From: Actinomadura rayongensis
GTDB taxonomy: Bacteria > Actinomycetota > Actinomycetes > Streptosporangiales > Streptosporangiaceae
Length of the DNA stretch: 64,000 bases
Assembly (NCBI RefSeq): GCF_009831215.1
Contig: NZ_WUTW01000002.1
Location: 434,001 to 498,000, forward strand
Direction: 5' to 3'
Shown here: positions 1 to 9,600 of the stretch, one piece after another
Layout of the letters: every line of letters starts with the position of its first letter
Position numbering within the stretch: the first letter of the stretch is position 1
Made by a program: the position numbers and the translations under genes
Notes under the pieces: generated by a model
Told to the model about the DNA's origin: nothing
Databases searched by the model: none
Seen by the model: only the letters and a program-made list of their open reading frames with translations

Positions 1-103
1 AACGGTCGTGCGCGGGAGCGCTCGCGTCTGCCTGGAGCGATGGGGACGTCAGCGCGCCGTGGTTCTCAGCGCGCGGCCTCGCAACGTTGCCTTGGACGTC
101 GGG

Positions 104-358
104 TCAGCGGTTGCGCCATAGGGAGGATGCGGCGCGGTGCCAAGGGGCGCCGAACATCAGGCCGAGCAGGACGATCCCCGCTGTCAGCGTGAGGGCGCCG
201 AGGATGAGGGCCACGAGCAGAGTCGTCGTCAGCCAGAAGATCAGGAAAGCGATGACGGTCGTGGCGGCGACCAGGAGGGGCATGCCGCGGCCCCGGCGGG
301 CGGTGGGCGCGTCCGAGTGGCGGGTGGGGTCGGGTAGGTGGTGCTGGCTGGACGACAT
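104..358 (-). CDS. small two-helix membrane protein
   Basis: I do not recognise a named family. The 84-residue product has a polar N-terminus (about residues 1-25, rich in His, Pro and Arg), then two closely spaced hydrophobic segments at roughly 27-70 and a short basic C-terminus, so it should be an integral membrane protein. An ATG at 358 was preferred to the longer in-frame start because a GGGGGAAG ribosome-binding sequence sits just upstream of it. It follows the cation exporter on the same strand after about 105 bases and may be cotranscribed with it. Function unknown. Confidence 0.6.
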   Translation of the reverse strand: MSSSQHHLPDPTRHSDAPTARRGRGMPLLVAATTVIAFLIFWLTTTLLVALILGALTLTAGIVLLGLMFGAPWHRAASSLWRNR

Positions 359-463
359 GGCTTCCCCCTGGGGTGGGCCGGTGCGGCGGTGCGGTCTGGA
401 GGCGGGAGCAACGCCGGTGCCGGACACTTTGACCTTACCCACTGGAGGGGGAAGCCAGACGTT

Positions 464-1399
464 TTAGTGAGTGGTGGGAGCCTCGTCCTTTTTGTCCGCC
501 AGGGCGGGCTCCAGGTAGATCAGGCGTGCCTCGGGAAGTTCCGCGCGGACGCGGGCCTCGGCGGCGTCGATGCCGCGGGCGACCTGGGCGGCCGTGTCGT
601 CGTGGTGGACGGCGATCTTGGCCGCGATCAGCAGTTCCTCCGGACCGATGTACTCGGTGCGCAGGTGGATCACGTGGTCGACCTCCTCGGCCGACTCCAG
701 GGCCGCGACGATCCGCTTCTCCTGGTCCGGGTCGGCGCCCTCGCCGATCAGGAGACTCTTGGTCTCGATCGCGAGGACGGTCGCGACGCAGGCGAGCAGC
801 AGGCCGATCGCGATGGTTCCGATGCCGTCCCAGACGCCGTCACCGGTGACGACCGCCATCGTCACGCCGAACAGGGCGAGGACGAGCCCGATGAGCGCCG
901 CCGCGTCCTCCAGCAGGACGACCGGCAGTTCCGGCGCCTTCGCCCGGCGGATGAACTGCACCCAGGACTTGTCGGCGCGCAGCGCGTTGGACTCCTTGAT
1001 CGCCGTCCGGAACGAGAAGCTCTCCATCGCGATGGCGGCGATCAGCACCGCGAACGCCCACGCCGGGGACTCGACGTGGTGCGGGTGCAGCACCTTCTCG
1101 ACGCCCTCGTAGAGCGAGAACGCCGCACCGACGGTGAACAGGACGACCGCGACGACGAACGCGTAGAAGAAGCGCTCGCGGCCGTAGCCGAACGGGTGCT
1201 CGGGCGTCCGGTCCCGTTCGGAGCGCTTGCGGCCGAGGATCAGCAGTCCCTGGTTGCCGGAGTCGGCGAGCGAGTGGATCGACTCGGCCAGCATGGACGA
1301 CGACCCCGTGAACACGAACGCCACCAGCTTGGACGCGGCGATGCCCAGATTGGCGGCCAGCGCCGCGATGATGGCCTTCGTCCCGCCCTCAGCACTCAT
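464..1399 (-). CDS. cation diffusion facilitator (CDF) family transporter
   Basis: Predicted metal/proton antiporter of the inner membrane, 311 residues, the usual CDF length. The N-terminal half carries the transmembrane bundle. The TM2 metal site reads IHSLAD (His42, Asp46) and the TM5 counterpart LLEDAAALIG contains Glu164-Asp165. Conserved EHPFGYGRERFFYAF lies between TM2 and TM3. The C-terminal ~90 residues (EKRIVAALESAEEVDHVIHLRTEY onward in part) form the cytoplasmic dimerisation domain, with a His-His-Asp-Asp stretch. The start codon overlaps the stop of the preceding isomerase gene (ATGA), so the two are translationally coupled. The transported metal (Zn, Co, Fe or Mn) cannot be read from the sequence. 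The coupling to sugar-phosphate genes is conserved-looking but unexplained. Confidence 0.9.
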   Translation of the reverse strand: MSAEGGTKAIIAALAANLGIAASKLVAFVFTGSSSMLAESIHSLADSGNQGLLILGRKRSERDRTPEHPFGYGRERFFYAFVVAVVLFTVGAAFSLYEGVEKVLHPHHVESPAWAFAVLIAAIAMESFSFRTAIKESNALRADKSWVQFIRRAKAPELPVVLLEDAAALIGLVLALFGVTMAVVTGDGVWDGIGTIAIGLLLACVATVLAIETKSLLIGEGADPDQEKRIVAALESAEEVDHVIHLRTEYIGPEELLIAAKIAVHHDDTAAQVARGIDAAEARVRAELPEARLIYLEPALADKKDEAPTTH

Positions 1400-2535
1400 T
1401 CTGCGATCCTCGTCTTCAGTTCCTGGATGGTCGCGACCGGCGTCGGGTCGACGCCCAGTGCGATAGCCAAGTAAACCGTGACGTAGTCGGCGAGCGCGAT
1501 CAAAGTGGCGATCCGTTCCAGCGGGTGGTCGCCCTCGGCGCGCAGCTCGGTGACCGGTATGCCGCGCGCCGCCGCGAGTTCCGCCGACACCGCGCGCCGC
1601 TTGGCGACCTGCGGATGCTCGTCGGTGTCGCGCATGACGACCAGGTGCAGCCCGTGCTCGGTGTCGTCCGCGCGGTCGCGGAAGAAGTCGTCGGGGTCGG
1701 ACGCCCCGCCGGCGAAGAACCCGTCGAACGCGACGACCTGATTGTGGTCGGCCTCCGGCAGGCTTCCCGCGACGCCCGGGTACTTGGCGTTCTCGTTGAG
1801 CTGGCAGCAGAACCGGTACGCGGCGGTCGCGGCGAGATCGGACGAGCCCCACACCATCGGCATGCTGCCGAGCAGCTCGGCGGCGAGTTCCTTGGCGGGG
1901 TTCACGAACGTCTCGCTGGCCGGGCGGCACCGGTGCGCGATGTCTTCGAGCCGTCCGGCGACGGTCTCCAGCAGGCCGTCCGGGGCGTCCGCGAGCCCGA
2001 GGGCGCGCGCCGCGACCAGCAGCGGCGTCGTCAGCGCCCACAGCGACGAACGTGGCTGTCCCTCCGACCGGACGGGCACGAACGGCGACCGGGTCCCCGC
2101 GGCGAGGTCGGCGAGGGGCGAGTCCGCGCCGCCGACGAACAGCAGCCGGCAGCCCCGCCGCGCCGCCTCGGCGGCGACCGACAGGGTCTCCTCGGTGCCG
2201 CCGGAACAGGACACGGCGACGACAAGGTCCGCCGCGCCGACCCAGCCGGGCAGTCGGTAACCGCGCACGGTGACGACCGGGATCGCGCAGCCGGCCCCGC
2301 ATACGGCCGCCAGGACGTCCCCGGAGATCCCCGAGCCGCCCATGCCGGTCACGACGAGCGCGCGAGGCCGTCCGTCACGGGCGAGGACGTCCGCGGCGCC
2401 CGACTCCAGCGCGGCGCGCAGCCCGGAGCGGATCTGGGCGGCCGACGACGCGACCTGGCGCAGCATGCCCTGGGGGTCGGCGGCCTCGATGCGGGCGGGA
2501 TCGTCCAGCCGCCCGGTGTCGACCGCGACGTTCAC
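1396..2535 (-). CDS. SIS-domain phosphoglucose/phosphomannose isomerase
   Basis: Predicted cytoplasmic isomerase of fructose-6-P with glucose-6-P and/or mannose-6-P, feeding the mannomutase next door. The 379-residue protein has two SIS folds: a glycine-rich phosphate loop GMGGSGISGD (about 64-73), a second sugar-binding motif SCSGGTEETL (about 109-118), and a C-terminal PGI/PMI-type half with LNENAKYP and DHNQV. The GTG start at 2535 overlaps the TGA of the Trm112-like gene (GTGA), which fixes the start better than the longer open frame. It sits in a tight minus-strand run of manB, trm112-like, isomerase and CDF transporter. In this family substrate preference between glucose and mannose varies and is not resolved here. 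Confidence 0.88.
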   Translation of the reverse strand: MNVAVDTGRLDDPARIEAADPQGMLRQVASSAAQIRSGLRAALESGAADVLARDGRPRALVVTGMGGSGISGDVLAAVCGAGCAIPVVTVRGYRLPGWVGAADLVVAVSCSGGTEETLSVAAEAARRGCRLLFVGGADSPLADLAAGTRSPFVPVRSEGQPRSSLWALTTPLLVAARALGLADAPDGLLETVAGRLEDIAHRCRPASETFVNPAKELAAELLGSMPMVWGSSDLAATAAYRFCCQLNENAKYPGVAGSLPEADHNQVVAFDGFFAGGASDPDDFFRDRADDTEHGLHLVVMRDTDEHPQVAKRRAVSAELAAARGIPVTELRAEGDHPLERIATLIALADYVTVYLAIALGVDPTPVATIQELKTRIAE

Positions 2536-2708
2536 GGGGCGGGGGTCCGCGCCTCGTCCACCAGCAGGACCGGGATGTCGTCCAAGACGGGGTAGGCGTA
2601 GTGGCAGGGACCCGTGCAGACCAGCTCGGCGGCGGCCTCGTCGGCGTCGAGCCGGCCCCCGCAGTTCGGGCAGGCCAGGACCTCCAGCAGCCACGCGTCC
2701 AGCTTCAC
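2532..2708 (-). CDS. Trm112-family zinc-ribbon protein
   Basis: A 58-residue protein matching the Trm112/YcaR family, small zinc-binding partners that activate methyltransferases in other organisms. Two cysteine pairs are visible, CPNC near residue 14 and CTGPC further on, followed by the typical YPVLDDIPVLL. Two GTG starts compete: 2714 overlaps the manB stop, while 2708 has a GGGAG eight bases upstream, so 2708 is preferred. It lies between manB and the isomerase with overlaps on both sides. What it partners with here is unknown. Confidence 0.85.
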   Translation of the reverse strand: MKLDAWLLEVLACPNCGGRLDADEAAAELVCTGPCHYAYPVLDDIPVLLVDEARTPAP

Positions 2709-2710
2709 GG

Positions 2711-4060
2711 TCACTTCTCCCTCACGATGGCCAGGACCTCGTCGCGGAGCGCAGCCATCGTCGGCTCGTCGGCGGCCTCCGCGTTGAGGCGCAGCAGCGG
2801 TTCGGTGTTGGACGGCCGCAGGTTGAACCACCAGTCGCGGGCGATGACCGTCAATCCGTCCAGTTCGTCGATCGTAACGCCGGGCCGCGCCGCGAACGCC
2901 GCCCGCACCTGCTCCGCGGCGGCGGTCTGGTCGGCGACCTCGCTGTTGATCTCACCGGACGCGGCGTAGCGGGTGTACTCGGCGAGCAGATCGGACAGCG
3001 GCGCGTCCTGCTCGCCGAGCGCAGCGAGGACGTGCAGCGCCGCGAGCATCCCCGAGTCGGCGAACCAGAAGTCGCGGAAGTAGAAGTGCGCGGAGTGCTC
3101 GCCGCCGAAGACCGCACCGCTCTCGGCCATCGTCTGCTTGATGAACGAGTGGCCGACGCGGGTCCGGACGGGCGTGCCGCCGTGTTCGGCGATGATCTCC
3201 GGGACGGCCCGCGATGTGATCAGGTTGTGGACGATCGGCGCCCCCGGGTGCTTGGCCAGCTCCCGCGCCGCGACCAGCGCCGTGATCGTGGACGGCGAGA
3301 CGATCTCACCGCGCTCGTCCACGACGAAGCAGCGGTCGGCGTCGCCGTCGAACGCGAGCCCGAGGTCGGCGCCGCTCGCGCGGACGGCGGCCTGCAAGTC
3401 ACGCAGGTTCTCCGGCTCGATCGGGTTGGCCTCGTGGTTGGGGAACGTGCCGTCCAGCTCGAAGTAGAGCGGGACGACGTCAAGCGGCAGCCCGGCGAAG
3501 ACGGACGGGACGGTGTGCCCGGCCATCCCGTTGCCCGCGTCCACGGCGACCTTGAGCCGCCGGATGCCCGAAAGGTCCACCAGCGACGTGAGGTGGTCGG
3601 CGTAACCGGAGAGCAGGTCACGCGCCTCGACCGTCCCGGGCGTCCCGGCGAACGGCGGCACGCCGCGCTCGACCAGGTCGCGGATCTCGCTGAGCCCGGT
3701 GTCGCGCCCGATCGGACGGGCGCCCGCGCGGCACAGTTTCATGCCGTTGTAGCGGGCGGGGTTGTGGCTTGCGGTGAACATGACGCCGGGCAGGTCCAGG
3801 ACGCCGCTGGCGTAGTAGAGCAGGTCGGTGGAGCCGAGTCCGGCGGCGACGACGTCCGCGCCCTGCCCGGTCGCGCCGCGCGCGAACGCCTCGGCCAGCG
3901 GAACGGACGAAGGCCGCATGTCGTGGGCTGTGACGACCGCCGACGCCCCGGTGACCGCGACGAACGCCGCGCCGACCGCCTCGGCCGTGGCCTCGTCCAG
4001 CTCGGCGGGCACCACGCCGCGGATGTCGTACGCCTTGAAGATCTTGGCGAGGTCGCCCAC
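2711..4060 (-). CDS. manB: phosphomannomutase/phosphoglucomutase
   Basis: Interconverts mannose-6-P and mannose-1-P (and probably the glucose pair) for GDP-mannose supply. The 449-residue alpha-D-phosphohexomutase shows all four domain signatures: catalytic phosphoserine loop TASHNPARYNG (96-106, Ser98), metal-binding loop DGDADR (238-243), sugar-specificity loop GGEHSAHFYFRD and the C-terminal phosphate-binding RPSNTEPLLRLNAEA. I chose the GTG at 4060, which has a GGGAG ribosome-binding site five bases upstream; an ATG at 4096 lacks one and would add a non-conserved dozen residues. It is first in the overlapping trm112/isomerase/CDF run. The guanylyltransferase at 25.8-26.9 kb could use its product. 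Confidence 0.93.
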   Translation of the reverse strand: MGDLAKIFKAYDIRGVVPAELDEATAEAVGAAFVAVTGASAVVTAHDMRPSSVPLAEAFARGATGQGADVVAAGLGSTDLLYYASGVLDLPGVMFTASHNPARYNGMKLCRAGARPIGRDTGLSEIRDLVERGVPPFAGTPGTVEARDLLSGYADHLTSLVDLSGIRRLKVAVDAGNGMAGHTVPSVFAGLPLDVVPLYFELDGTFPNHEANPIEPENLRDLQAAVRASGADLGLAFDGDADRCFVVDERGEIVSPSTITALVAARELAKHPGAPIVHNLITSRAVPEIIAEHGGTPVRTRVGHSFIKQTMAESGAVFGGEHSAHFYFRDFWFADSGMLAALHVLAALGEQDAPLSDLLAEYTRYAASGEINSEVADQTAAAEQVRAAFAARPGVTIDELDGLTVIARDWWFNLRPSNTEPLLRLNAEAADEPTMAALRDEVLAIVREK

Positions 4061-4120
4061 TCCTGCTCCCGTTCTGTCACCGCCTGCGGAGGCCATGAGC
4101 CTATCGGGGGGCGGGGCGGG

Positions 4121-4501
4121 CTACTCCTGGCCGGGCTGGGTTCCGGCGGGCTCGGAGCGCAGGACGCGCAGGTGGCCGCGGCGGCCCACCTCGGTGCCCT
4201 GGCCGACGGGCTCCTGACCGGATCCGGGGGCGGGGCGGGCGGCCTCGCGGACGGCGTCGGCGAGGGCCTCCAGGTCGTCGGCGCTCGGCTCGGCCTCGGT
4301 CTCGACGGGGAGACGCACCAGTTCCCATCCCATGGGGGCGGTGAGCCGTTCGGAGTGCTCCGCGCAGAGGTCGTAGCAGTGCGGCTCGGCGTACGCGGCC
4401 AGCGGCCCGAGGACGGCCGTCGAGTCTCGGTAGACGTACGTGAGCGTGAACACTGCGGGCGCCTTGCAGGCGGTGCGGGAGCAGATGCGGACGGGGCTCA
4501 C
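4121..4501 (-). CDS. DUF3499 family protein
   Basis: Actinobacterial protein of unknown function, 126 residues. The N-terminal half is conserved-looking with potential metal ligands Cys7, Cys12, His41, Cys42, Cys46 and His49, in CSRTAC and EPHCYDLCAEHS, suggesting a small zinc-ribbon. The C-terminal half is acidic, then Gly/Gln-rich and probably disordered. It begins with GTG and lies upstream of manB on the same strand with a gap of about 60 bases, the position I remember for this family in actinomycetes. Its divergent neighbour is the zincin-like gene. Confidence 0.85.
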   Translation of the reverse strand: MSPVRICSRTACKAPAVFTLTYVYRDSTAVLGPLAAYAEPHCYDLCAEHSERLTAPMGWELVRLPVETEAEPSADDLEALADAVREAARPAPGSGQEPVGQGTEVGRRGHLRVLRSEPAGTQPGQE

Positions 4502-4559
4502 GATGGCCGACCGTACCCCGCCGCCGCCGACTCCGCCACCACCCCGCGGAACGTGTCGC

Positions 4560-4585
4560 CGTTACCGGTCAATTTCCCGGTAACG
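4560..4585. promoter_or_regulatory. inverted repeat in divergent promoter region
   Basis: Perfect 9-base arms CGTTACCGG and CCGGTAACG separated by an 8-base A/T-containing spacer, between the divergently transcribed DUF3499 and zincin-like genes. The half-site spacing of about 17 bases centre to centre suits a dimeric regulator bound on one DNA face. No poly-T tract follows and neither gene ends here, so an operator is likelier than a terminator. The bound protein is not known from sequence. Confidence 0.5.
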
Positions 4586-4689
4586 ATCACAATCCCGCTG
4601 CCGTGCGGCACGCTGCGTCACCCGGTGGGGACGGTCACCTGACCGCCGATGCAGGGTTCGATCACGGGGACGGGCGGTAAGCTGGGGAC

Positions 4690-5115
4690 GTGCGATCCCG
4701 TGTGGCAGGCGTCCGGCGCCGCGACCGGCGCGGACGAGGTCTGCGCGGCCCGCTGACCCCGCCGCGGGCGCCTGTGTCGCGCACTCGCGCCGAACGCTTC
4801 GAGGACCTGGTCGCCGACGAGGTGCGTAGGCTCGGCCGCCGCTGGGGGCGGGAGCTGGCCCGGGTGGACTTCGTCGTCGAGGACGTCCCCGACGTGGACC
4901 CGGCGTCGGACGGCCCCGTTCCGCTCGGCCTGACCGAGGCGGACGCCGACGGCGGCGTGCGCATCGTGGTCTACCGGCGGCCCGTGGAGGCCCGCGCGGA
5001 CGGCGACCGGGAGACCGGGCGGCTCGTCCGGGACCTGCTGGTCGAGGAGGTCGCGGACCTGCTCGGCCTGTCGCCGGAGTCGGTGGACCCGAGCTACGAC
5101 TCCCCCGACGACTGA
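4690..5115 (+). CDS. zincin-like metallopeptidase-family protein with degenerate active site
   Basis: Resembles the small single-domain metallopeptidase (Zincin_1) family, which normally carries HExxHH near the C-terminus. In this 141-residue protein the equivalent stretch reads LLVEEVADLLGLSPE (about residues 116-130), so both zinc-ligand histidines are replaced (Glu119, Asp123) while the catalytic-position Glu120 remains. Domain length and the Arg-rich N-terminus otherwise fit. It is probably not a zinc peptidase and may have become a structural or regulatory protein. It is the only plus-strand gene in this part of the window, divergent from DUF3499 and tail-to-tail with DUF5719. The GTG start has a weak GGGGA upstream. 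Confidence 0.75.
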   Translation: MRSRVAGVRRRDRRGRGLRGPLTPPRAPVSRTRAERFEDLVADEVRRLGRRWGRELARVDFVVEDVPDVDPASDGPVPLGLTEADADGGVRIVVYRRPVEARADGDRETGRLVRDLLVEEVADLLGLSPESVDPSYDSPDD

Positions 5116-5119
5116 CTTT

Positions 5120-6628
5120 TCACCGCAACAGGACGCGCACCGATTCCCGGACGGGCGGCAGCGGCGTCGTGAGGACCTGCGGAACGACGGGCAGCACCGA
5201 GAACCGCAGCTCGTCGTTCGGCCCGGCACTGATCATCCGCGTGGCGTAGACCGGGCCGCCGCTCTCGGGGCGGACGAGCAGCCCGGCGGCGGGCGCGACG
5301 CGGGTCTCCACCACGCGTCCGGCCGGGACGGTGACCACGGTGTCGGCGCGTCCGCTCAGCCGCACCTTCGCCGCTTTGCCGGGAGCGGCGAGCGCGAGCC
5401 ACCAGGTGTTCCCGTCCCCGGCCGCGAGACCGCCGTCCGGGCCGAGCGGCGTGCCCGCCGCACCGTAGGCCGTGTCCACGCCGCGCTCGGCCGTGAACCC
5501 TGTGAGGACGGGACGGTCCGCCGTCACCACCACCGCTCCCGCCTTGCCGTTCATCGGGAGGTCCACGGCCGTGACGGTGCGGGCGGGGGCGTCCACGGCG
5601 TCCTGCCCGGCCGGGGTGAAGGCGCCGTCGCCGGTGAGCACGCGCACGCCCACCTTGGCGTCGGCGTCGCCCGGGACGACGATCAGCAGCCGCCGCGCGC
5701 CCCGTCCGCCCGGCACGCCGGGCACGAACGCCGACGCGGCGGGCTCGGCCGCGGTCGGAAGCCAGTCCACGCCCTTGCCCGGCGCGGTGCGGACGCGGAC
5801 GAACGCGGCGACCCGTCCCGTCGTGGCGTGGACGCGCAGCGCGAGGTCGTGCGCGACGCCGACGATGTCGCCGAGCCCGTCGGGGGACGTGCCGAGCCGC
5901 ACGACGCGCGACGTCCCCGGATCCACCTGGATCCCCCGGCCCTCGGTCGTGTCGAGCGGGCCGTCGCCGGAGAGCGCGGTGAGATCGACGGCGGCGGGCT
6001 GCGCCTCGGCGTTGGCGAGGACGACCTCGACACGGTCGGCGGAGGCCGGTCCGGGGCCGGTGAACCACTGGTCGGTGCCCGGGACGGCGCAGCGGACGGC
6101 CGTGAGACCCCGGTCGTCGCCGTCACCGGTGTCGCCGGTCTGCTCCGCGGTGAGCCCGGCCGCCAGGGGGCCGTCCGCGCGGACGACGACGGGGCCGTCC
6201 GGGGCGTCGCCCGTCCACAGCCCGCCGGTGAACTGTGCCAGCGCCGCGCCGCCCAGCGCGGTGACGTTCACCGTGCTCGCCCCTGCCTGCTTCCCTCCCG
6301 AGGGGCTGCCCGGCCGCGTCTGGACGCCGATCCGCGCGCCCTTTCCGCCCGGGCAGACGGCGAGTGCGGCCGTGACGGGCGCGGACGTGCCGTGCGGACG
6401 GTCCGGCGAGCCGCCGGGGAGCGCGAGCGCGGCCGTCCCGTACAGGGCGGCGAGAGCGACGGGCACGAGCAGCGTGATCGCGTACCGGTTCTGCGGAACG
6501 GCGAGACGCACAGCGGGCCGCGGGACCGACCGGGCCGCGGGCCGCGCGGTGGGCCGCAGGGAGCGCAGTGCGGTGAACCGCGGGGCGGGCCGCCGCCGCT
6601 TCCGGTGCCTGCGGTGCTGGCTGCTCAT
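5120..6628 (-). CDS. DUF5719 family membrane-anchored exported protein
   Basis: A 502-residue protein of unknown function. Residues 1-50 are strongly basic (His/Arg/Pro), followed by one transmembrane anchor around 52-72; the remaining ~430 residues are extracellular, rich in beta-strand-like Val/Thr/Gly and short repeats. This matches the architecture of DUF5719 proteins found beside the large GT2 membrane glycosyltransferase in actinomycetes. Its ATG overlaps the stop of that glycosyltransferase (ATGA), so the two are coupled and probably act together at the cell surface. Name assignment rests on architecture and neighbourhood, not on a search. Confidence 0.75.
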   Translation of the reverse strand: MSSQHRRHRKRRRPAPRFTALRSLRPTARPAARSVPRPAVRLAVPQNRYAITLLVPVALAALYGTAALALPGGSPDRPHGTSAPVTAALAVCPGGKGARIGVQTRPGSPSGGKQAGASTVNVTALGGAALAQFTGGLWTGDAPDGPVVVRADGPLAAGLTAEQTGDTGDGDDRGLTAVRCAVPGTDQWFTGPGPASADRVEVVLANAEAQPAAVDLTALSGDGPLDTTEGRGIQVDPGTSRVVRLGTSPDGLGDIVGVAHDLALRVHATTGRVAAFVRVRTAPGKGVDWLPTAAEPAASAFVPGVPGGRGARRLLIVVPGDADAKVGVRVLTGDGAFTPAGQDAVDAPARTVTAVDLPMNGKAGAVVVTADRPVLTGFTAERGVDTAYGAAGTPLGPDGGLAAGDGNTWWLALAAPGKAAKVRLSGRADTVVTVPAGRVVETRVAPAAGLLVRPESGGPVYATRMISAGPNDELRFSVLPVVPQVLTTPLPPVRESVRVLLR

Positions 6629-9600
6629 ACGGCCGGCTCTTTGACAGGCTCGGGACGGACCGCACGGCGGCGCGCGGGCGCGAACCCGTCGGAAGCCGCG
6701 CCCGGCGACGCCAGGATCAGCAGCACGACGACGGCGACGCCCTGCACGGCCGCCCACAGGTGCCGGAGCGTCTCACCGCGCTCCAGCTCGACCCGTCCGC
6801 CGGTCGGCGGCACCGCGAATCCCTGCGCCCAGCCGTCCACAGTTCGGCGCGGCAGGTCGCGGCCGGCGAGGGACGCGGTCCAGCCTCCGTCGGCGGGCTC
6901 GGCGAGCAGCAGGGTGCGCGGGCCGGTGCCGGGCGGGACACGGACGGCGCCGTCCGCGCCCACCCTCAGCGGCGTCTGAGCGGCGCCGCTGATCAGCAGC
7001 ACCCGGCCGGTCGGCGTAGGCACCTTCCACACTGCGAAGTCGGCGTTGCGGCTGTAGCGGGCCAGTTCGGGCGCGGCGTCCAGGACGGGCGTGTGCGCGT
7101 CCTTACCCGGATCGAGCACCAGCACGTACTGGACGCCCATCCGGGTCAGCACCGCCCCGTCGTCCCCCGGCCGCGCCCCGGCGAGCGCGGCGACCGCGCC
7201 GTCCAGCACGTGGCGGGCGCGGGCCGGCGGCGGCGTCTCGCCCTCCCCGATCCGGGGACGGGCGCCGTCGCGGACGAGCGTGTAGTCGACCCGTCCGTCC
7301 GCGCCGGTGTGCAGGACGAGCGTGCGGGACCCGGCCAGGAACTCGGGCACGAGCCCGGTGTCCACGCGGCCGAGCGGCCCGCCCGCGCCGTGCGCGATCC
7401 ACAGGACTGCCGCCAGCACCGGCGTGGTCAAGGCGGCGAGCACGACGACGGCGCCGCCCGCGCGATACGGCGGATGGGTGCCGGCGAGGGCGTCCACGGC
7501 GCGTCCCACCGCCGTCGCGGCGGCCAGCAGCACGCCCGTTGCGGCGAAAAGCACGGCGACGCCCGGCCAGGCGGTGGCGGACGCGGCGGCGGTCAAGATC
7601 GCGACCAGCAACCCGAAGATCGCCAGCAGCCAGCCCGCGAGGACGGCCGTCCGACGGGCGCGCATCGGAAGCGCGACGAGCGCCGCGAGCAGCACCCCGG
7701 CGGTCACCCAGAACGCGGGCGTCCCGGGGCCGCCCGGGTCGAGCGCGACCAGCCCGGCGGGCGTCGGCGACGCCGATCCGGACGTGATGCCCGCCTCCAG
7801 CAGGAACCGCGACGGATGCGCGAGCAGGCCGAGCGTCCACGGCAGCAGGAGCAGCGGGGGCGTCGCGAGGACGGCGGCGAGCGTTCGGCCGGACGGGGCG
7901 CCGCGCCGACCGTCCAGCAGCGCCCGTCCGAGCAGCCCGGTGATCAGCGCGAGCGGCCACACCAACGGGACGAACGCCGTCGCGACCGTCAGCAGCAGCG
8001 CCGCGCCCCACGCCGAGCGGGCCCGCGCCCGCCGGTCGCCGGTCGCGAGATGGCGCGGCAGCCCGATGGCCCGCGCGACCCGTACCGCGAGCAGCGGCAG
8101 CAGGACGAGCACGACGGCGGTCCCGAGCCGTCCGCCCGCGATGGCGCCGGTGGCCGTGGGCAGCAGCGCGTAGGTCGCGGCGAACCACATCCGCTCGGCC
8201 TCGAACGGGATGTTCCGCCGTCCCTTGGCGCGGCGGCCCGCCCGTTCGCGCGGACGCGGCATCAGCAGCGCGGACGCCCGGTAGGCGGTGAGCCCCGCGA
8301 GCGGCACGCTGCCCAGCAGCAGGATCGCGACGGGAATCCACGGCTTGCCGAACGCGAGCGTCGCCAGCACGGCGAGCACTCCGATGTAAGGCGGGGCGCC
8401 CGCGTCCGAGCCGAGCGCGACCGGATGCCAGCTCGACAGGTACTGGTCCCACAGGTCGGACGCGCCGCCCCACGCGGGGACAAGCGCACCGCCGCCGAGG
8501 GCGTCTCCGGCGGCGGGCAGGCCGCGCTCGGCGGCCAGCGTCACCGCGACGAGCGCCGCCGCCAGCAGGATCTGCGGCCGGGCCAGCAGCCGGACCAGCG
8601 GCGGCGGACCGCCCTCGGCCGCTCGCCGTTCGGCCGCTGCGCGCCGCGCCGCCTCGCGCGCGGCCAGCCGGTACGACACGGCGTCGGCCGTGCGGCGCAA
8701 CGCGACCGCGCGGGGCTGGAAGCGCCGGACGGTCCGGTAGACGCGTGTCCGGCCGTCCGCGCGCGCCGCTCGCACCCGCCGCAGCTTCGCCGGGTCCCGC
8801 AGCACGTCGGCGAGCGCGGCCAGCTCGTCGCGCGCCGCGTCCGGCTGCTTCACGACGAAGAGGCGCAGCGCCCGCAGCAGCGAGGCCATCACATTGCGCG
8901 CTAGCACGCACGGTAGGACTCGCGGCGGCACGTTGCCGAGCAGCGTGTAGAGGGCGTTGCGGCGGTCGAGGCGGCGCGGCTGCTCGGTCGCGCCGATCTC
9001 GCGCAGCCCGCGCCGGGACGCCTCGGCATGGTGGACGACCGCGTCGCCCACGACCAGAACCCGCTGCCCTGCGGCGTGAGCGCGCCAGCAGAAGTCCACG
9101 TCCTCGCGGAACAGTCCGAAGTCGGGGTCGAAGCCGCCGAGCCGGTCCCAGACGTCGCGGCGGACGAGCATGCCCGCGCTGCCCACCGCGTGGACGTCGT
9201 GGACGCCGTCGTGCTGTCCTTGGTCGATCTCGCGGCGGTCCAGGCCGGTCTCGCGGCGTCCGGCGCCGTCCAGCGTGACGCCCATCTCCAGCAGGACGCG
9301 GTGGTCGTCCCACGCCCGGACCTTCGGGCCGAGCACCGTCGCGCCCTGGTGGCCGTCGGCGGCGCGCAGCAGACGGGCCAGCGCGTCCGGGGCGGGCGCG
9401 GAGTCGTCGTGCAGCAGCCACACCCACTCGGTGCGCGGGCCAGCGCCGGGATCGGGATCGGAAACGTCCGCCGACGCCGCCGGATGCGCCAGCGCCGCCG
9501 CTACCGCCGCTCCGTACCCGGTTGTGCGCGGCAGCTCCAGCAGCCCGCCGACCACCTCGGCGGCCACCGCCGCGCCCGTGTCCGTGCTCCCGCTGTTGGC

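Noticed and set aside
1..103. Gene at the left edge
   Set aside because: No supported reading frame, ribosome site or RNA structure was found in these bases.
5120..6757. Longer start for the DUF5719 protein
   Set aside because: The ATG at 6628 overlaps the upstream stop and gives a sensible basic N-terminus; the extension is a shadow of the glycosyltransferase.
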